64,000 bases of DNA from Alphaproteobacteria bacterium (GCA_030054175.1 JASGCM010000018.1:1-64000), one strand, 5' to 3'; positions 35,307 through 44,164 are shown, counted from the first letter of the stretch. Notes: generated by a model from the sequence alone, not told the origin. Program-made: numbers and translations.

Positions 35307-36086
35307 TCAGGAAAAGACCATTCCACCGTCGATGTGCAGGCTCTGTCCCGTGATACCGCGCGCCGCAGACGAACCCAAAAATACCGCCATTTCAGCGATT
35401 TCAGTCGGCTGCATCAAGCGCCCCAGAGGCACGCGAGTCATCATGGCCTTGACAAATTCATCGACGCTGGCCCCTGCCGCCTGAGCAGCCTGAGCTTTGA
35501 GTTCATCGATCATGTCGGTCTGCACAAAACCGGGGCAAATCGCATTCACAGTCACCTGATGGGTACTGGCCTCCAAGGCCACGCAGCGCGTCAGGCCGAC
35601 CACCGCATGTTTGCTGGTGTTGTAGGCACTTTGGTTACGCGATCCCCATTTGCCGGCTGTCGATGCAATATTGATGATCGAACCGCTGCGGCGCAACTGC
35701 ATGTGCGGTAAACAGGCTTGCATAAAATGCATCACACCAAACAAATTCACGTCGAGCAGTCGCTGAAAGTCTTGCGGGGTGTGCTCCAAAAAGGGGGCTG
35801 CATGGTAGATGCCGGCATTGTTCACCAAAACATCCACCTGACCCCAACGCTGCATGGCCTGACTCACTACCGCCTGGCAGTCGCTTGCCTTGGACACATC
35901 GGCAGCGACGCACAGGGTCTGCTCCGTGCTCAAGCCCAAATCATTGCAGACCGATCTCAAGGGGGCCTCGCGGGTAGCCACCAAAACCACCCGCGCCCCT
36001 TGGCGAGCATAGGCCTGCACCACGGCTCGTCCGATGCCTCGGCTGGCGCCGGTGACGATGGCGACTTGTTCATTCAATGCATTCAT
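35307..36086 (-). CDS. SDR family oxidoreductase, 3-hydroxybutyrate dehydrogenase-like
   Basis: A 259-residue classical SDR with TGASRGIG at 12-19, NNAG at 89-92, and the S142-Y155-K159 triad (IASTAG, YNTSK). The segment VNAICPGFVQTDM and the C-terminal IDGG are normal. It is similar in length and motifs to D-3-hydroxybutyrate dehydrogenases, but substrate assignment is not secure. AAAGGA lies upstream of the ATG. It is the last gene of the leftward operon that begins at the quinone oxidoreductase (40394). Confidence 0.87.
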   Translation of the reverse strand: MNALNEQVAIVTGASRGIGRAVVQAYARQGARVVLVATREAPLRSVCNDLGLSTEQTLCVAADVSKASDCQAVVSQAMQRWGQVDVLVNNAGIYHAAPFLEHTPQDFQRLLDVNLFGVMHFMQACLPHMQLRRSGSIINIASTAGKWGSRNQSAYNTSKHAVVGLTRCVALEASTHQVTVNAICPGFVQTDMIDELKAQAAQAAGASVDEFVKAMMTRVPLGRLMQPTEIAEMAVFLGSSAARGITGQSLHIDGGMVFS

Positions 36087-36113
36087 GAGGGTCCTTTCAT
36101 GCCTGAGTGTGAT

Positions 36114-37049
36114 TCAGGGAGTCATGCGGCGAGACCGCGCCAACCAGGGCCCCAAGAACAAGGGAGCAAAATACATGGGGATCTGTACGATCGCCACGTA
36201 CAAAGCAAATGCGGGTCCTGCGGTGCCGGCAGTAACCACCAGCAACAGCCCCATATTGCGGTTGCCGCTCAACAAGGCCGCCGTGTAGGCTGTGTTGAGT
36301 CCGGCCCGACGACACAAAGCATGTCCAACCGCATGCCAAACCAGGACTGATGTGCAAGCCAGACCCAACAGCTTGAACGCAAAGGGTGGGTCTTGCAGCA
36401 AGATGTTTTGCACCCCCTCCATGACGGCCACCGCAAAAATGACCAACATCACCACATTCATACCAGCCAAATCCTCATCGATCGCACTCAAGCGCTCGCG
36501 ACCAACCTGACGACGAATCAGCGCCGCCAGGGCAAAAGGCAGTGCCACCAACACCAAGACCCGCAGAAAAAAAGTCCATAAATCGACTTCGATGCCGAAT
36601 TGAGGCAGCAACCAGGCCACCATCGCCGTCAAGGTGAGGGGCAAGCCCAAAGTGGCCCACACCGTGGTGACCATGCACAAACTGGCCTCCAGCCCAAGAA
36701 ACATCGCGAACGCGGCGGAAGAACCGATGGGCGGGCCTGCTGCTTGTAAAACCAACAAGACTGTCCATTCAGGTGGAAGACCGACCGCACCAGCCAGGAT
36801 CCACACCAGCAAGGGAGACATCAAGGTCAACCAAAGCACCAAGCCCAAGGGCCATGCGGGTTGGCGCACCCAAGTCCACATCCGATCCCAATCCATGCGC
36901 AGCAAGGCGGCGACCAAGGTACCCACCACCGCCACGGGCAATAAAGGGCGCCATGCGCTGGCCAGGCTGGGCCACAAAATGCCCACAAAGACACCTGCAG
37001 GCAGGGACCAACGCGCCTGTCTACCGAGCCAACGCAGTGCGGTCCTCAC
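36114..37049 (-). CDS. Bile acid:sodium symporter (BASS/SBF-like) family membrane protein
   Basis: A 311-residue inner-membrane protein with about nine to ten hydrophobic segments. Its pattern (GLPPEWTVLLVLQAAGPPIGSS and the late LLSGNRNMGLLLV) is that of the SBF/BASS fold, in which two crossing helices bind Na+ and an organic anion. The start is a GTG overlapping the stop of the Bug gene (GTGA). It may import the organic acid processed by this operon. Subfamily assignment is moderate. Confidence 0.72.
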   Translation of the reverse strand: MRTALRWLGRQARWSLPAGVFVGILWPSLASAWRPLLPVAVVGTLVAALLRMDWDRMWTWVRQPAWPLGLVLWLTLMSPLLVWILAGAVGLPPEWTVLLVLQAAGPPIGSSAAFAMFLGLEASLCMVTTVWATLGLPLTLTAMVAWLLPQFGIEVDLWTFFLRVLVLVALPFALAALIRRQVGRERLSAIDEDLAGMNVVMLVIFAVAVMEGVQNILLQDPPFAFKLLGLACTSVLVWHAVGHALCRRAGLNTAYTAALLSGNRNMGLLLVVTAGTAGPAFALYVAIVQIPMYFAPLFLGPWLARSRRMTP

Positions 37050-38023
37050 TTCTTCTCGATCTTGGCTCGAGCGATCACGTCAGCCCACCGACGGATGTCC
37101 GCCTGCAAAATATCCACCGCCTGTTCTGGCGTGCTGCCTTGTGCGTACAAACTGAGTTCGCTCAAACGAGCCTTCACCTCGGACATGGCCAAAATGGTCT
37201 GCAATTCTTGATTCAATCTCACCACCACCTCACGCGGCGTTTTGGCCGGCACAGCCAAACCGTTCCAAGACGACACATTGAAAGAGGCCAAATTCCCACC
37301 GGCCTCACGCACTGCTGGCACATCGGGTAAAGCGGCACCTCGCTTGTCGCTCAGCACCGCCACAGGACGCAAGGCACCCGATTTGATCTGACTCATGACT
37401 GGGCCCAGGATTTCAACCATGGCATCCAGATTGCCCCCACGCAATGCGGTGATGACTGGAGGAGTGCCATTGAAGGGCACGATTTGAGCCTGCAAACCTG
37501 AGCTGGCCAAAAACAACTCGGCTGCCAAGTTCTGGGTGGTCCCGGCCTGAGGCGTTCCGATGTTGAGCTTGCCAGGATTGTTGCGGCCGTAGTCCAACAA
37601 TTCGGACAAGGACTTGAAACGCCCCCCCTCGGCCACACAAAGCACCAAATCAAAGCTGGCCAACTTGGAGACCGGTGCGAAATCTTTCAAGGTATCAAAA
37701 GGCATTGATTTGAACAGCGATGCGCTGACCGCAGTACCGCTGGAAATCAGCAACATGGTATGACCATCGGAATCCGTCTTGGCCACCAACTCACCGGCCA
37801 CAATCCCGCCGGCGCTGGCGCGGTTGTCGATCACCACCGGTTGACCCAGTGCTTCGGACAATTTCTGTCCGACGGTTCGGGCCGTGATGTCGGCAGCGCC
37901 ACCAGCGGCATTGGGCACCACGATTTTGAGGGGCTTGAAAGGAAAGGTCTGAGCCCGAGACCAAGGTGCAAAGATGGTCGCTCCAGCGGCCCACAAAAGA
38001 CTGCGCCGAGACAACGGTTTCAT
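37046..38023 (-). CDS. Bug/TctC family receptor with twin-arginine signal
   Basis: A 325-residue periplasmic binding protein. The signal SRRSLLWAAGATIFAPWSRA has a twin-arginine motif. Family segments are VPNAAGGAADITART, DNRASAGGIVAGELVAKT, FDTLKDFAPVSKLA and LPDVPAVREAGG. The ATG at 38023 gives a standard signal; 38032 is possible and neither has a clear ribosome-binding site. It is coupled to the carrier gene by a GTGA overlap and follows the tautomerase by two bases. Its ligand is unknown. Confidence 0.87.
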   Translation of the reverse strand: MKPLSRRSLLWAAGATIFAPWSRAQTFPFKPLKIVVPNAAGGAADITARTVGQKLSEALGQPVVIDNRASAGGIVAGELVAKTDSDGHTMLLISSGTAVSASLFKSMPFDTLKDFAPVSKLASFDLVLCVAEGGRFKSLSELLDYGRNNPGKLNIGTPQAGTTQNLAAELFLASSGLQAQIVPFNGTPPVITALRGGNLDAMVEILGPVMSQIKSGALRPVAVLSDKRGAALPDVPAVREAGGNLASFNVSSWNGLAVPAKTPREVVVRLNQELQTILAMSEVKARLSELSLYAQGSTPEQAVDILQADIRRWADVIARAKIEKK

Positions 38024-38025
38024 GA

Positions 38026-38220
38026 TCAACATTCGGGCTTGTCAGACCACAACACCCCGCCGGTGGCCCAATCGTGCTTTTTGATGTCGGTGAAGATGAT
38101 CTCAACCGCTTCGGGTTTGCTGCCCAGAGTCTGCACGGTCGCTTCGGTCAAAGCCTTGGCATAAGCGCGCTTTTGCTCCAGGGTACGGCCCTCGAACAAC
38201 TCAACATGTATGGTCGGCAT
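38026..38220 (-). CDS. 4-oxalocrotonate tautomerase family protein
   Basis: A 64-residue tautomerase. Removal of the start methionine exposes the catalytic Pro1 (PTIHVELFEGR), and Arg11 is retained. Arg39 of canonical 4-OT is a glutamate here, and the Phe50 position is a tryptophan, so the substrate may differ from 2-hydroxymuconate. AAGGAG precedes the ATG at 38220; the much longer open frame upstream is not homologous to anything I recognise. It sits between the serine hydrolase and Bug genes. Confidence 0.88.
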   Translation of the reverse strand: MPTIHVELFEGRTLEQKRAYAKALTEATVQTLGSKPEAVEIIFTDIKKHDWATGGVLWSDKPEC

Positions 38221-38236
38221 GACTGCTCCTTGTGAC

Positions 38237-39391
38237 TCAAATTTGAATGGCGGCATGCACCAGATTACTGACCTGATCGAGTCGCAGGCTGTGCCATGGA
38301 TCAGGCACCCGGGCATTGGTGATGTAGGCGAAAGACAGACCGCTTTGGGGGTCGGCCCAGCAGTAACTGGTGCCCACGCCACCATGTCCGAAGGTTCCTG
38401 GATGTGCCAAAGAGCCCAAACCCCGGATGCCGATGCTGTGTCCACGCAAATGCGGTCCCAGCCCACGGTGCATGGGCATGCCGATGAATTCATCCACCCG
38501 GTCGCCGGTGTAGTTGCGCAAGGCATAAGCCAAAGTGCGTGGCGAGAGCAACTGCACATCCCCCAAACGCCCACCTTGAAGCATCATTTGGTAAAGGGCC
38601 GCCATGCCTCGGGCGGTGCCATAGGCTCCGCCACCGGGCACACCCGCTTCTTGCCACACCCGAGAGGTGCTCTCTGGCCGCAACACCAAACGGCCACCCT
38701 GAGCCGAGTCAGGCTCGTACAGAAACGACATTCGCGGCAATTGGGCTTCGGGCAACCCCAGGAAAATCTCGTCGGCCAAGCCAAGCGGTTGCAGGACCTG
38801 TTCACGCACGACCTGTCGGTAGTCTTGTCCGGTGACCGCTTCAATCACCATGGCCAAGGTCCAATGCGCGGTCAGGCCGTGGTAACTGACCTTGCTGCCG
38901 GCAGGCCATTCAGGCACGAAATCACACACCGCCTGACGAACTCGGGCATGGTCATGCCAAAGCTCAGAAGTCACCTCTAAACCCGGGTAGCCGGCCTGGT
39001 GAGTGATGACTTGAAGCAGCGTGATGTCTTGTTTGCCATGGGCAGCGAATTCGGGCAAATAATCGGTGACTCTGTCGGTGAAGCGCAACAAGCCACGCTC
39101 GTGCAACAGCCACAGGGTAGTTGCGATGATGACCTTGGTGTTGGAGTACAACAGCCACAGGGTGTCGGGTTTCGTGGACTCGGCGCGACCATCTGCGGCC
39201 CCGCCCTGACCCGTACGGGCCTGGCCAAAGCTCATGTCCAGCACCAACTCCCCCCGATAACCTAAAGCGATTTGCGCTCCGGGATAGCGCCCTTGGGCGA
39301 TGTGTTGCTGGATCAAATCAAACAAGGGCTGCAGAGCGCCTTCTCGAACGGGGGCATCGTTCAGTGAGCCTGTGGGCATGGGACGGGTCAT
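38237..39391 (-). CDS. Serine hydrolase, class C beta-lactamase-like (EstB type)
   Basis: A 384-residue protein of the beta-lactamase/penicillin-binding fold. It has the nucleophile S83 in SNTK (S-x-x-K), Y170 in SYHG (the Y-x-N equivalent) and HGG (FGHGGVG) in place of KTG. No signal peptide is seen, so it is probably a cytoplasmic esterase or amidase rather than a beta-lactamase. GGAGG precedes the ATG at 39391; the M at 39403 is less likely. It starts one base after the stop of the quinone oxidoreductase gene. Confidence 0.87.
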   Translation of the reverse strand: MTRPMPTGSLNDAPVREGALQPLFDLIQQHIAQGRYPGAQIALGYRGELVLDMSFGQARTGQGGAADGRAESTKPDTLWLLYSNTKVIIATTLWLLHERGLLRFTDRVTDYLPEFAAHGKQDITLLQVITHQAGYPGLEVTSELWHDHARVRQAVCDFVPEWPAGSKVSYHGLTAHWTLAMVIEAVTGQDYRQVVREQVLQPLGLADEIFLGLPEAQLPRMSFLYEPDSAQGGRLVLRPESTSRVWQEAGVPGGGAYGTARGMAALYQMMLQGGRLGDVQLLSPRTLAYALRNYTGDRVDEFIGMPMHRGLGPHLRGHSIGIRGLGSLAHPGTFGHGGVGTSYCWADPQSGLSFAYITNARVPDPWHSLRLDQVSNLVHAAIQI

Positions 39392-39392
39392 C

Positions 39393-40394
39393 TCAACCTC
39401 CAACTTTCAACATGATTTTGCCAATATGCGCCGATGACTCCATCAGGGAGTGCGCTTGCGCAGCCTCGGCCATGGGATAGACTTTGAAAATATAGGGTTT
39501 GACCGTCCCCTGAGCCAGCAGGGGCCAGACCTGTTGATGAAGATTTTGCGCCATGGCCGCCTTGTCGGCTGCACTGCGCGGGCGCAGGGTCGAACCGGTG
39601 TAGGTCAACCGTTTGGCCATCAGTTGAACCCAATCCACCTCGGCTTTGGAAGACTCCAGGAAGGCGATTTGAACCAAGCGGCCGTCCATGGCCAGCATGC
39701 GCAAATTGCGTTGGATATAGGGCCCGCCCACCATGTCCAGAATCAGGTTCAGGCCCTGCTTGCCCGTGATCTCCTGGACCACCTCAACGAAATCCTGACT
39801 CTTGTAGTTGATGGCGTGGTCGGCGCCGGCGGCGCGACAAGCCTGCGCCTTGTCTTCGCTGCCCACCGTGCAAAACACTTCGACACCCCAGGCATGGGCG
39901 AGTTGGATGGCTGTCAAACCGATGCCCGATGACCCGCCATGAACCAAAAAGCGCTCACCTTTTTTCAAACGACCGCGATCAAACACATTGGTCCAGACGG
40001 TGAAGAAGTTTTCCGGTAAAGCCGCAGCCTGCAACATGTCGTAGCCTTGCGGGATCGGCAAGGCCTGACCCTCTGGCACGCAACAGTATTCGGCATAGCC
40101 CCCCCCGTTGGCCAAGGCGCACAAACGGTCACCCAATTTCCACCGCTTCACGCCGGCCCCGAGAGCCACCACCTCGCCCGAAATTTCCAATCCCATGATC
40201 GGGGAGGCGCCAGGTGGGGGCGGATAGCGACCACTGCGCTGGCTGCAATCGGGGCGATTGACGCCAGCATATGCGACCTTGACCAAAACTTCGCCGGCGG
40301 CCGGACTCGGCACCGGACAGGTCTTCAACTGGATGACCTCGGGGCCGCCGCCGGCACCATGGTCCAGGAAATTCATTTCTGTGGGCAAACTCAT
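39393..40394 (-). CDS. NAD(P)H-quinone oxidoreductase, zinc-free MDR family (PIG3-like)
   Basis: A 333-residue medium-chain dehydrogenase/reductase without the zinc-binding cysteines. YAGVNRPDCSQRSGRYPPPPGAS and ALPENFFTVWTNVF are typical of the TP53I3/PIG3-type quinone oxidoreductases, and the NADPH-binding HGGSSGIGLTAIQLA loop lies mid-protein. It reduces quinones or enals with NADPH in the cytoplasm. GAGAG precedes the ATG. It is the first gene of the leftward operon and divergent from the dehydratase-amidase gene, with an inverted repeat between them. Confidence 0.88.
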   Translation of the reverse strand: MSLPTEMNFLDHGAGGGPEVIQLKTCPVPSPAAGEVLVKVAYAGVNRPDCSQRSGRYPPPPGASPIMGLEISGEVVALGAGVKRWKLGDRLCALANGGGYAEYCCVPEGQALPIPQGYDMLQAAALPENFFTVWTNVFDRGRLKKGERFLVHGGSSGIGLTAIQLAHAWGVEVFCTVGSEDKAQACRAAGADHAINYKSQDFVEVVQEITGKQGLNLILDMVGGPYIQRNLRMLAMDGRLVQIAFLESSKAEVDWVQLMAKRLTYTGSTLRPRSAADKAAMAQNLHQQVWPLLAQGTVKPYIFKVYPMAEAAQAHSLMESSAHIGKIMLKVGG

Positions 40395-40407
40395 GCGACT
40401 CTCTCAG

Positions 40408-40420
40408 GTATTTCAAATAC
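40408..40420. promoter_or_regulatory. Inverted repeat GTATTT-C-AAATAC between divergent operons
   Basis: A perfect six-base palindrome with a one-base centre lies 14 bases upstream of the quinone oxidoreductase start, close to a TATATT-like -10 on the minus strand (40426-40431). It may be an operator for that operon. No regulator gene is adjacent. Confidence 0.35.
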
Positions 40421-40508
40421 GTCAGAATATACAACTGTTTGACTTGACAAGTACCATCCGGGTTGTCATGTCAGACACACCCATCCGTCAATTTTCAAAG
40501 GCATCGTC

Positions 40509-41969
40509 ATGAGCTTCAATCCTCAAGCCCACCCCTGGGGCGATTGGAAACCCAACAGCAACCACACCGCCGTGACCCGGGAATGGTCGTTTGAATCGTT
40601 TGGACTGGCCATGGTCTTTTTGAATCGGGTGGCCGATATCGCCCATGCCCACGATCACCACCCTGACATCCGCAATGTTTACAACCGGGTGCAACTCACC
40701 CTCAGTACCCACGATGCCGGCGGACTGACGGAACGCGATGCCCGACTGGCCCAGGCCATCGATGCCTTGCTGCTCACCCCCAGCGCCCCCTCCGGCCCGA
40801 CTGTGTCAGAACAGGCCCGCTGCTTCATCCCTTACCCCACGGTCTTGGTATCACACCGAAGCACAGGCCCCTTGTCGGGGCTGACTTTTGCCGCCAAAGA
40901 CCTCTTTCACGTGGCGGGTTACCCCACCGGGGGGGGCCAGCCTTTCGTACTGGCACGCTCGGGCATCAAATCCCGCAACGCGGTCACAGTACAGAAACTG
41001 CTCGACGCCGGCGCTCGATTTGTCGGCAAGGTCGTGACCGATGAGCTCGCCTTTTCCATGAACGGTCAAAACGCCCACTTTGGCAATCCCGTGAATGGCG
41101 CCGCCCCTGATCGCATCACCGGCGGATCTTCCTCGGGTTCGGCATCGGCCGTATCGAATAGCCTGTGTGACTTTGCCCTGGGCACCGATACCGGCGGCTC
41201 GGTGCGCGCACCGGCCAACCATTGCGGCTTATATGGCTTGCGCCCGACCCACGGTCGGGTCAGTTTGGAAGGTGCACTCGATCTATCACCCTCGTTTGAC
41301 ACCTGTGGCTGGTTCACGCGCGATATCGGCACCTTCTCCCGGGTGGCCGATGTCTTGTTGGGTGCAGACGCCCAGTCACTGCCCAACCGGATTCGCTTGC
41401 TGATGCCCACCGACATTTGGGGCTTGCTTCACGCCGATGTACGGACCGCCTTGGAGCCAGCCTTGGGGCGTCTCACCCGCGCCCATGGTCAACCCCAAGC
41501 CCTGGACGGATTCTTTGGTGACTTCGACGCCCTCTATTGGGCTTTTCGCTTCATTCAAGGACGCGAGGCCTGGGCCACCGATGGCGACTTGATCAGCCGT
41601 TACCAACCCCCTTTGGGCCCCAGCGTCAAAGAGCGTTTTGAGTGGTCGCGTAAAGTCACCGATGAGCAAGTCAGCCAATCCTGGCTCATCCGCAGCGAAC
41701 TCACGCAACGGCTCTCCGACCTCTTGGGTGACGACGGCGTGTTGGTCATGCCCACCATGCCTGACGCCGCACCGCTGATCAGCCAGCCCGAATCCGAGTT
41801 GGAAAATTACCGCAACAGTGCCGTTCGCATGCTCTGCGTCTCGGGATTGACCGGATTACCACAACTGAGTATGCCCCTGGCCCAGCGCCACGGCGCACCT
41901 TTGGGCCTGTCCTTGCTGGGTCCCAAGGGTCGCGATCGGAGCCTGATCCGACTGGCCGAGGCCCTCTGA
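40509..41969 (+). CDS. Fusion: pterin-4a-carbinolamine dehydratase domain + amidase domain
   Basis: A 486-residue single frame with two enzyme domains. Residues 1-87 are a complete pterin-4a-carbinolamine dehydratase: H46-x3-H50-H51-P52, Y58, H68 and D77 fit the family spacing, with the usual S-THDAGGLT segment. This enzyme recycles the oxidised cofactor of phenylalanine hydroxylase. Residues about 105-486 are an amidase-signature enzyme with catalytic K130 (FAAKDLF), GGSSSGSA at 205-212 (cis-Ser S207) and nucleophile S231 (DTGGS). The linker 88-104 is short and proline/serine-rich. AAAGG precedes the ATG; a GTG near residue 99 has no ribosome-binding site. I know of no described role for this combination. 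No phenylalanine hydroxylase gene is nearby. Confidence 0.85.
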   Translation: MSFNPQAHPWGDWKPNSNHTAVTREWSFESFGLAMVFLNRVADIAHAHDHHPDIRNVYNRVQLTLSTHDAGGLTERDARLAQAIDALLLTPSAPSGPTVSEQARCFIPYPTVLVSHRSTGPLSGLTFAAKDLFHVAGYPTGGGQPFVLARSGIKSRNAVTVQKLLDAGARFVGKVVTDELAFSMNGQNAHFGNPVNGAAPDRITGGSSSGSASAVSNSLCDFALGTDTGGSVRAPANHCGLYGLRPTHGRVSLEGALDLSPSFDTCGWFTRDIGTFSRVADVLLGADAQSLPNRIRLLMPTDIWGLLHADVRTALEPALGRLTRAHGQPQALDGFFGDFDALYWAFRFIQGREAWATDGDLISRYQPPLGPSVKERFEWSRKVTDEQVSQSWLIRSELTQRLSDLLGDDGVLVMPTMPDAAPLISQPESELENYRNSAVRMLCVSGLTGLPQLSMPLAQRHGAPLGLSLLGPKGRDRSLIRLAEAL

Positions 41970-42012
41970 GCTTGGCCGCACATCACATTCCCGCATTTGA
42001 TAGAATGATGAG

Positions 42013-42270
42013 ATGACTAGAGACGGCAAAACCCAGATCAGCAGCGACGGCTTGCGTTACAAGTCGCGCACCGGCGGCTCCCCCTTCGGCGAGCGGGGCC
42101 AAACAGGCGCCACCATGAGCTGCTTCAAGTGCGGGGTTCACAAGCCCCGCGCCTATGGCTCTTACAAGCGTTTGGCCGGCACCCTCATGTTCGCATGCTA
42201 TGACTGTTACCCGCCCAAGGACAAAGACACCAAAGCCGCTGAACCCAAGGCCGACGCCAAGTCCTCTTGA
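42013..42270 (+). CDS. Small zinc-ribbon-like protein (85 aa)
   Basis: A small basic protein with two CxxC pairs (CFKC and CYDC, residues about 37-67), which suggests one structural zinc. The N-terminus includes SRTGGSPFGERG and the C-terminus is a lysine/alanine-rich tail. I recognise no defined function; small proteins of this look are common in Burkholderiales and may bind nucleic acid or protein. It follows the dehydratase-amidase gene by 43 bases on the same strand. Confidence 0.65.
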   Translation: MTRDGKTQISSDGLRYKSRTGGSPFGERGQTGATMSCFKCGVHKPRAYGSYKRLAGTLMFACYDCYPPKDKDTKAAEPKADAKSS

Positions 42271-42388
42271 ATCTCATCATGATCGCCTGATCATCAGACG
42301 CTCATGTGACTCGATTTTTCTACTCCTTCGACTTAAGATGGTGATGCTCCAGCCCGGGAGCAGTTTGCATCATTGGAAGGAGAAACCC

Positions 42389-43087
42389 ATGGCCAGTTGG
42401 AAAGACATCCGAGTCCTCAGTAAAAAAGACATGGACAAGCGCATTGCCCGCTTTGCCAAGCTCAGCGGATCTGATGGCGGCCTCCCTGACAGTCCCCTGC
42501 CTGAGTGCAAGCGCACCCTCTATGCAGTGATCGGCTTTCAGCCTCCCAAGAAAGCCAATGGCGCCACCACGTCCCCCGTCGGTGACAACGCCGCCATGAT
42601 GCCTGCCATCGCCATCGCCGAAGGCTTCAACCTGGGCTATGCCAAAGCCAAACCCGGTTGTGGCCCGCTGATGCACAATCACGACACCAATGAAACGTTC
42701 ATCCCCATGACCGGCATCTGGCGTTGCGAGTGGAACGAAGGCAAGAAAAAACTGCACGCAGACCTCAAACCTTACGATGTCATCTCATTCCCGCCAGGCG
42801 TTGCCCGCCGATTCATGAACGTGACCAAGGGCGACCCCAAAAAAGAGCACCTCCTGATGTTTGTGATTGGCGGCAATCAACCCCGAGCCGAATTCACCCC
42901 GCTGGCAATGCAACGCTGCCAGGAGTTCGCACAGGAACAAGCCGCTAAGAAGCCAGTGGCGAAAAAAGCGGCTGTCAAGAGAGCGGCCTCGAAGAAGCCA
43001 GCGGCCAAGCAAGTCACAGCCAAAAAAGCGCCTGCGAAAAAAGCGGCCGCGAAAAAGACGACCGGAAGAAAGACCACCGCCCGTTGA
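42389..43087 (+). CDS. Cupin domain protein with histone H1-like lysine/alanine tail
   Basis: A 232-residue protein. Residues about 80-170 form a single cupin barrel with likely metal ligands H96, H98 and E102 (MHNHDTNETF) and the PPGVAR turn. From about 186 to the end it is almost only lysine and alanine in repeats such as AKKAPAKKAAAKK, as in histone H1-like proteins. GGAAGGAG precedes the ATG at 42389; the frame extends upstream but without homology. A cupin dioxygenase or sensor with a nucleic-acid-binding tail is unusual; the tail may tether it to DNA or RNA. It stands alone, convergent with the gentisate operon. Confidence 0.85.
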   Translation: MASWKDIRVLSKKDMDKRIARFAKLSGSDGGLPDSPLPECKRTLYAVIGFQPPKKANGATTSPVGDNAAMMPAIAIAEGFNLGYAKAKPGCGPLMHNHDTNETFIPMTGIWRCEWNEGKKKLHADLKPYDVISFPPGVARRFMNVTKGDPKKEHLLMFVIGGNQPRAEFTPLAMQRCQEFAQEQAAKKPVAKKAAVKRAASKKPAAKQVTAKKAPAKKAAAKKTTGRKTTAR

Positions 43088-43122
43088 AAAATCAGTCAGC
43101 CCCAAGACACAAGGGGCTGACT
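43088..43122 (-). terminator. Terminator of the gentisate operon
   Basis: A perfect ten-base stem (AGTCAGCCCC / GGGGCTGACT, nine-base loop) lies right after the operon's last stop. On the minus strand it is followed by GATTTTTC. Confidence 0.75.
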
Positions 43123-43126
43123 CGAT

Positions 43127-44164
43127 TCAGCCACGAACCTCATATACCCCCAATTTGCGATGCAAGGGGGACTCGTCAGCCATAAAGACAAAGCTGGGCG
43201 CATCTGGTCGCGCGTTGCTCAGGCTCACCGACTCGTAACCAGGGGTGCAACTGGTGTCGGCTTCAATCAAATCAAACCCGGCCCCGGCGCACTGCACGCG
43301 TACCGCTCCCTCGACCACGTGGAACACCTGTGCCGGTGAGCGAGCCGGCAAACGCAAGGTCTGTCCCGGTCTGAGCATGAGGGCATAAAACCCCAGCACG
43401 TTCTCGACATCGGCGCCGGTTTGCGGATTCACATAAGTGATTTGGACATGCTCCAAAGTCGGCTCGTCTGCCGCCAAATCCAACAAGGCCGCTTTGACCT
43501 CTGCCCAAGGGTAGCGCAACATCGGATAGTCTTTGTGACCGCGCACAAAAGCCGGCGTCGGCAAAACTCCACCATGCGCGTGCCGACGGTCACCCTGTCC
43601 CGGCACCACATCCTGTCGAGTTCCGTTGACATGGTATGACACCTCGGCATAGAACATCAGCGGCAAATCCAGCACATCCAACCACACCACTGGGTCAGAG
43701 CCATCATGTCCATGCTCGTGCCAAAGTCCCGTGGGAGTGAGGATCAAATCGCCACGACTCATGGGGCATTTTTCGCCATCGACCGTGGTGTAAGCGCCCT
43801 CACCTTCCACGATCATGCGCACTGCATTGGGCGTGTGTCTGTGCGATGGCGCCCATTCACCCGGGAGCAGCAATTGCATGCCCAGGTACATGGCTGCGCT
43901 GGCTTGCATTTTGTCCAGTCCGTGACCAGGGTTGGCCAACACCAGCACGCGGCGCTCGGCCTTTTCAATCGGCGTCAATTCGCCAGCTCGCAACAACAGA
44001 GGCCGAATGCTTTGATAGGGCCAATGGGTGGGACGGGTCTGACGGGTCGGCACCCTGGGCGGCAAGACCCCTCGCAAGCTGGGCCACAAGGGCACCAAGT
44101 TCTGACGCCGCATTTCCTCGACGTATTCGACGGGCAAATCTTCCAGTCTTCCCAAATCGTTCAT
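43127..44164 (-). CDS. Gentisate 1,2-dioxygenase
   Basis: A 345-residue double-cupin ring-cleaving dioxygenase. The iron ligands are H108 and H110 (SHRHTPNAVR) plus a later histidine in the GLWHEHGH region. Long stretches such as LWPSLRGVLPP, LTPIEKAERRVLVLANPG and YLGMQLLLPGEWAP match the family closely. It opens gentisate to maleylpyruvate with O2. The ATG at 44164 overlaps the hydroxylase stop (ATGA), so the two are coupled. Genes for maleylpyruvate isomerase and fumarylpyruvate hydrolase are not adjacent in this window. Confidence 0.93.
   Translation of the reverse strand: MNDLGRLEDLPVEYVEEMRRQNLVPLWPSLRGVLPPRVPTRQTRPTHWPYQSIRPLLLRAGELTPIEKAERRVLVLANPGHGLDKMQASAAMYLGMQLLLPGEWAPSHRHTPNAVRMIVEGEGAYTTVDGEKCPMSRGDLILTPTGLWHEHGHDGSDPVVWLDVLDLPLMFYAEVSYHVNGTRQDVVPGQGDRRHAHGGVLPTPAFVRGHKDYPMLRYPWAEVKAALLDLAADEPTLEHVQITYVNPQTGADVENVLGFYALMLRPGQTLRLPARSPAQVFHVVEGAVRVQCAGAGFDLIEADTSCTPGYESVSLSNARPDAPSFVFMADESPLHRKLGVYEVRG

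Noticed and set aside
38237-39391. A beta-lactamase resistance gene
   Set aside because: There is no signal peptide and the KTG motif is HGG; the protein fits EstB-type esterases and lies in a catabolic operon.
40797-40815. Internal GTG as a separate start for the amidase
   Set aside because: No ribosome-binding site precedes it, and the frame is continuous with the dehydratase domain, so a fusion is the simpler reading.
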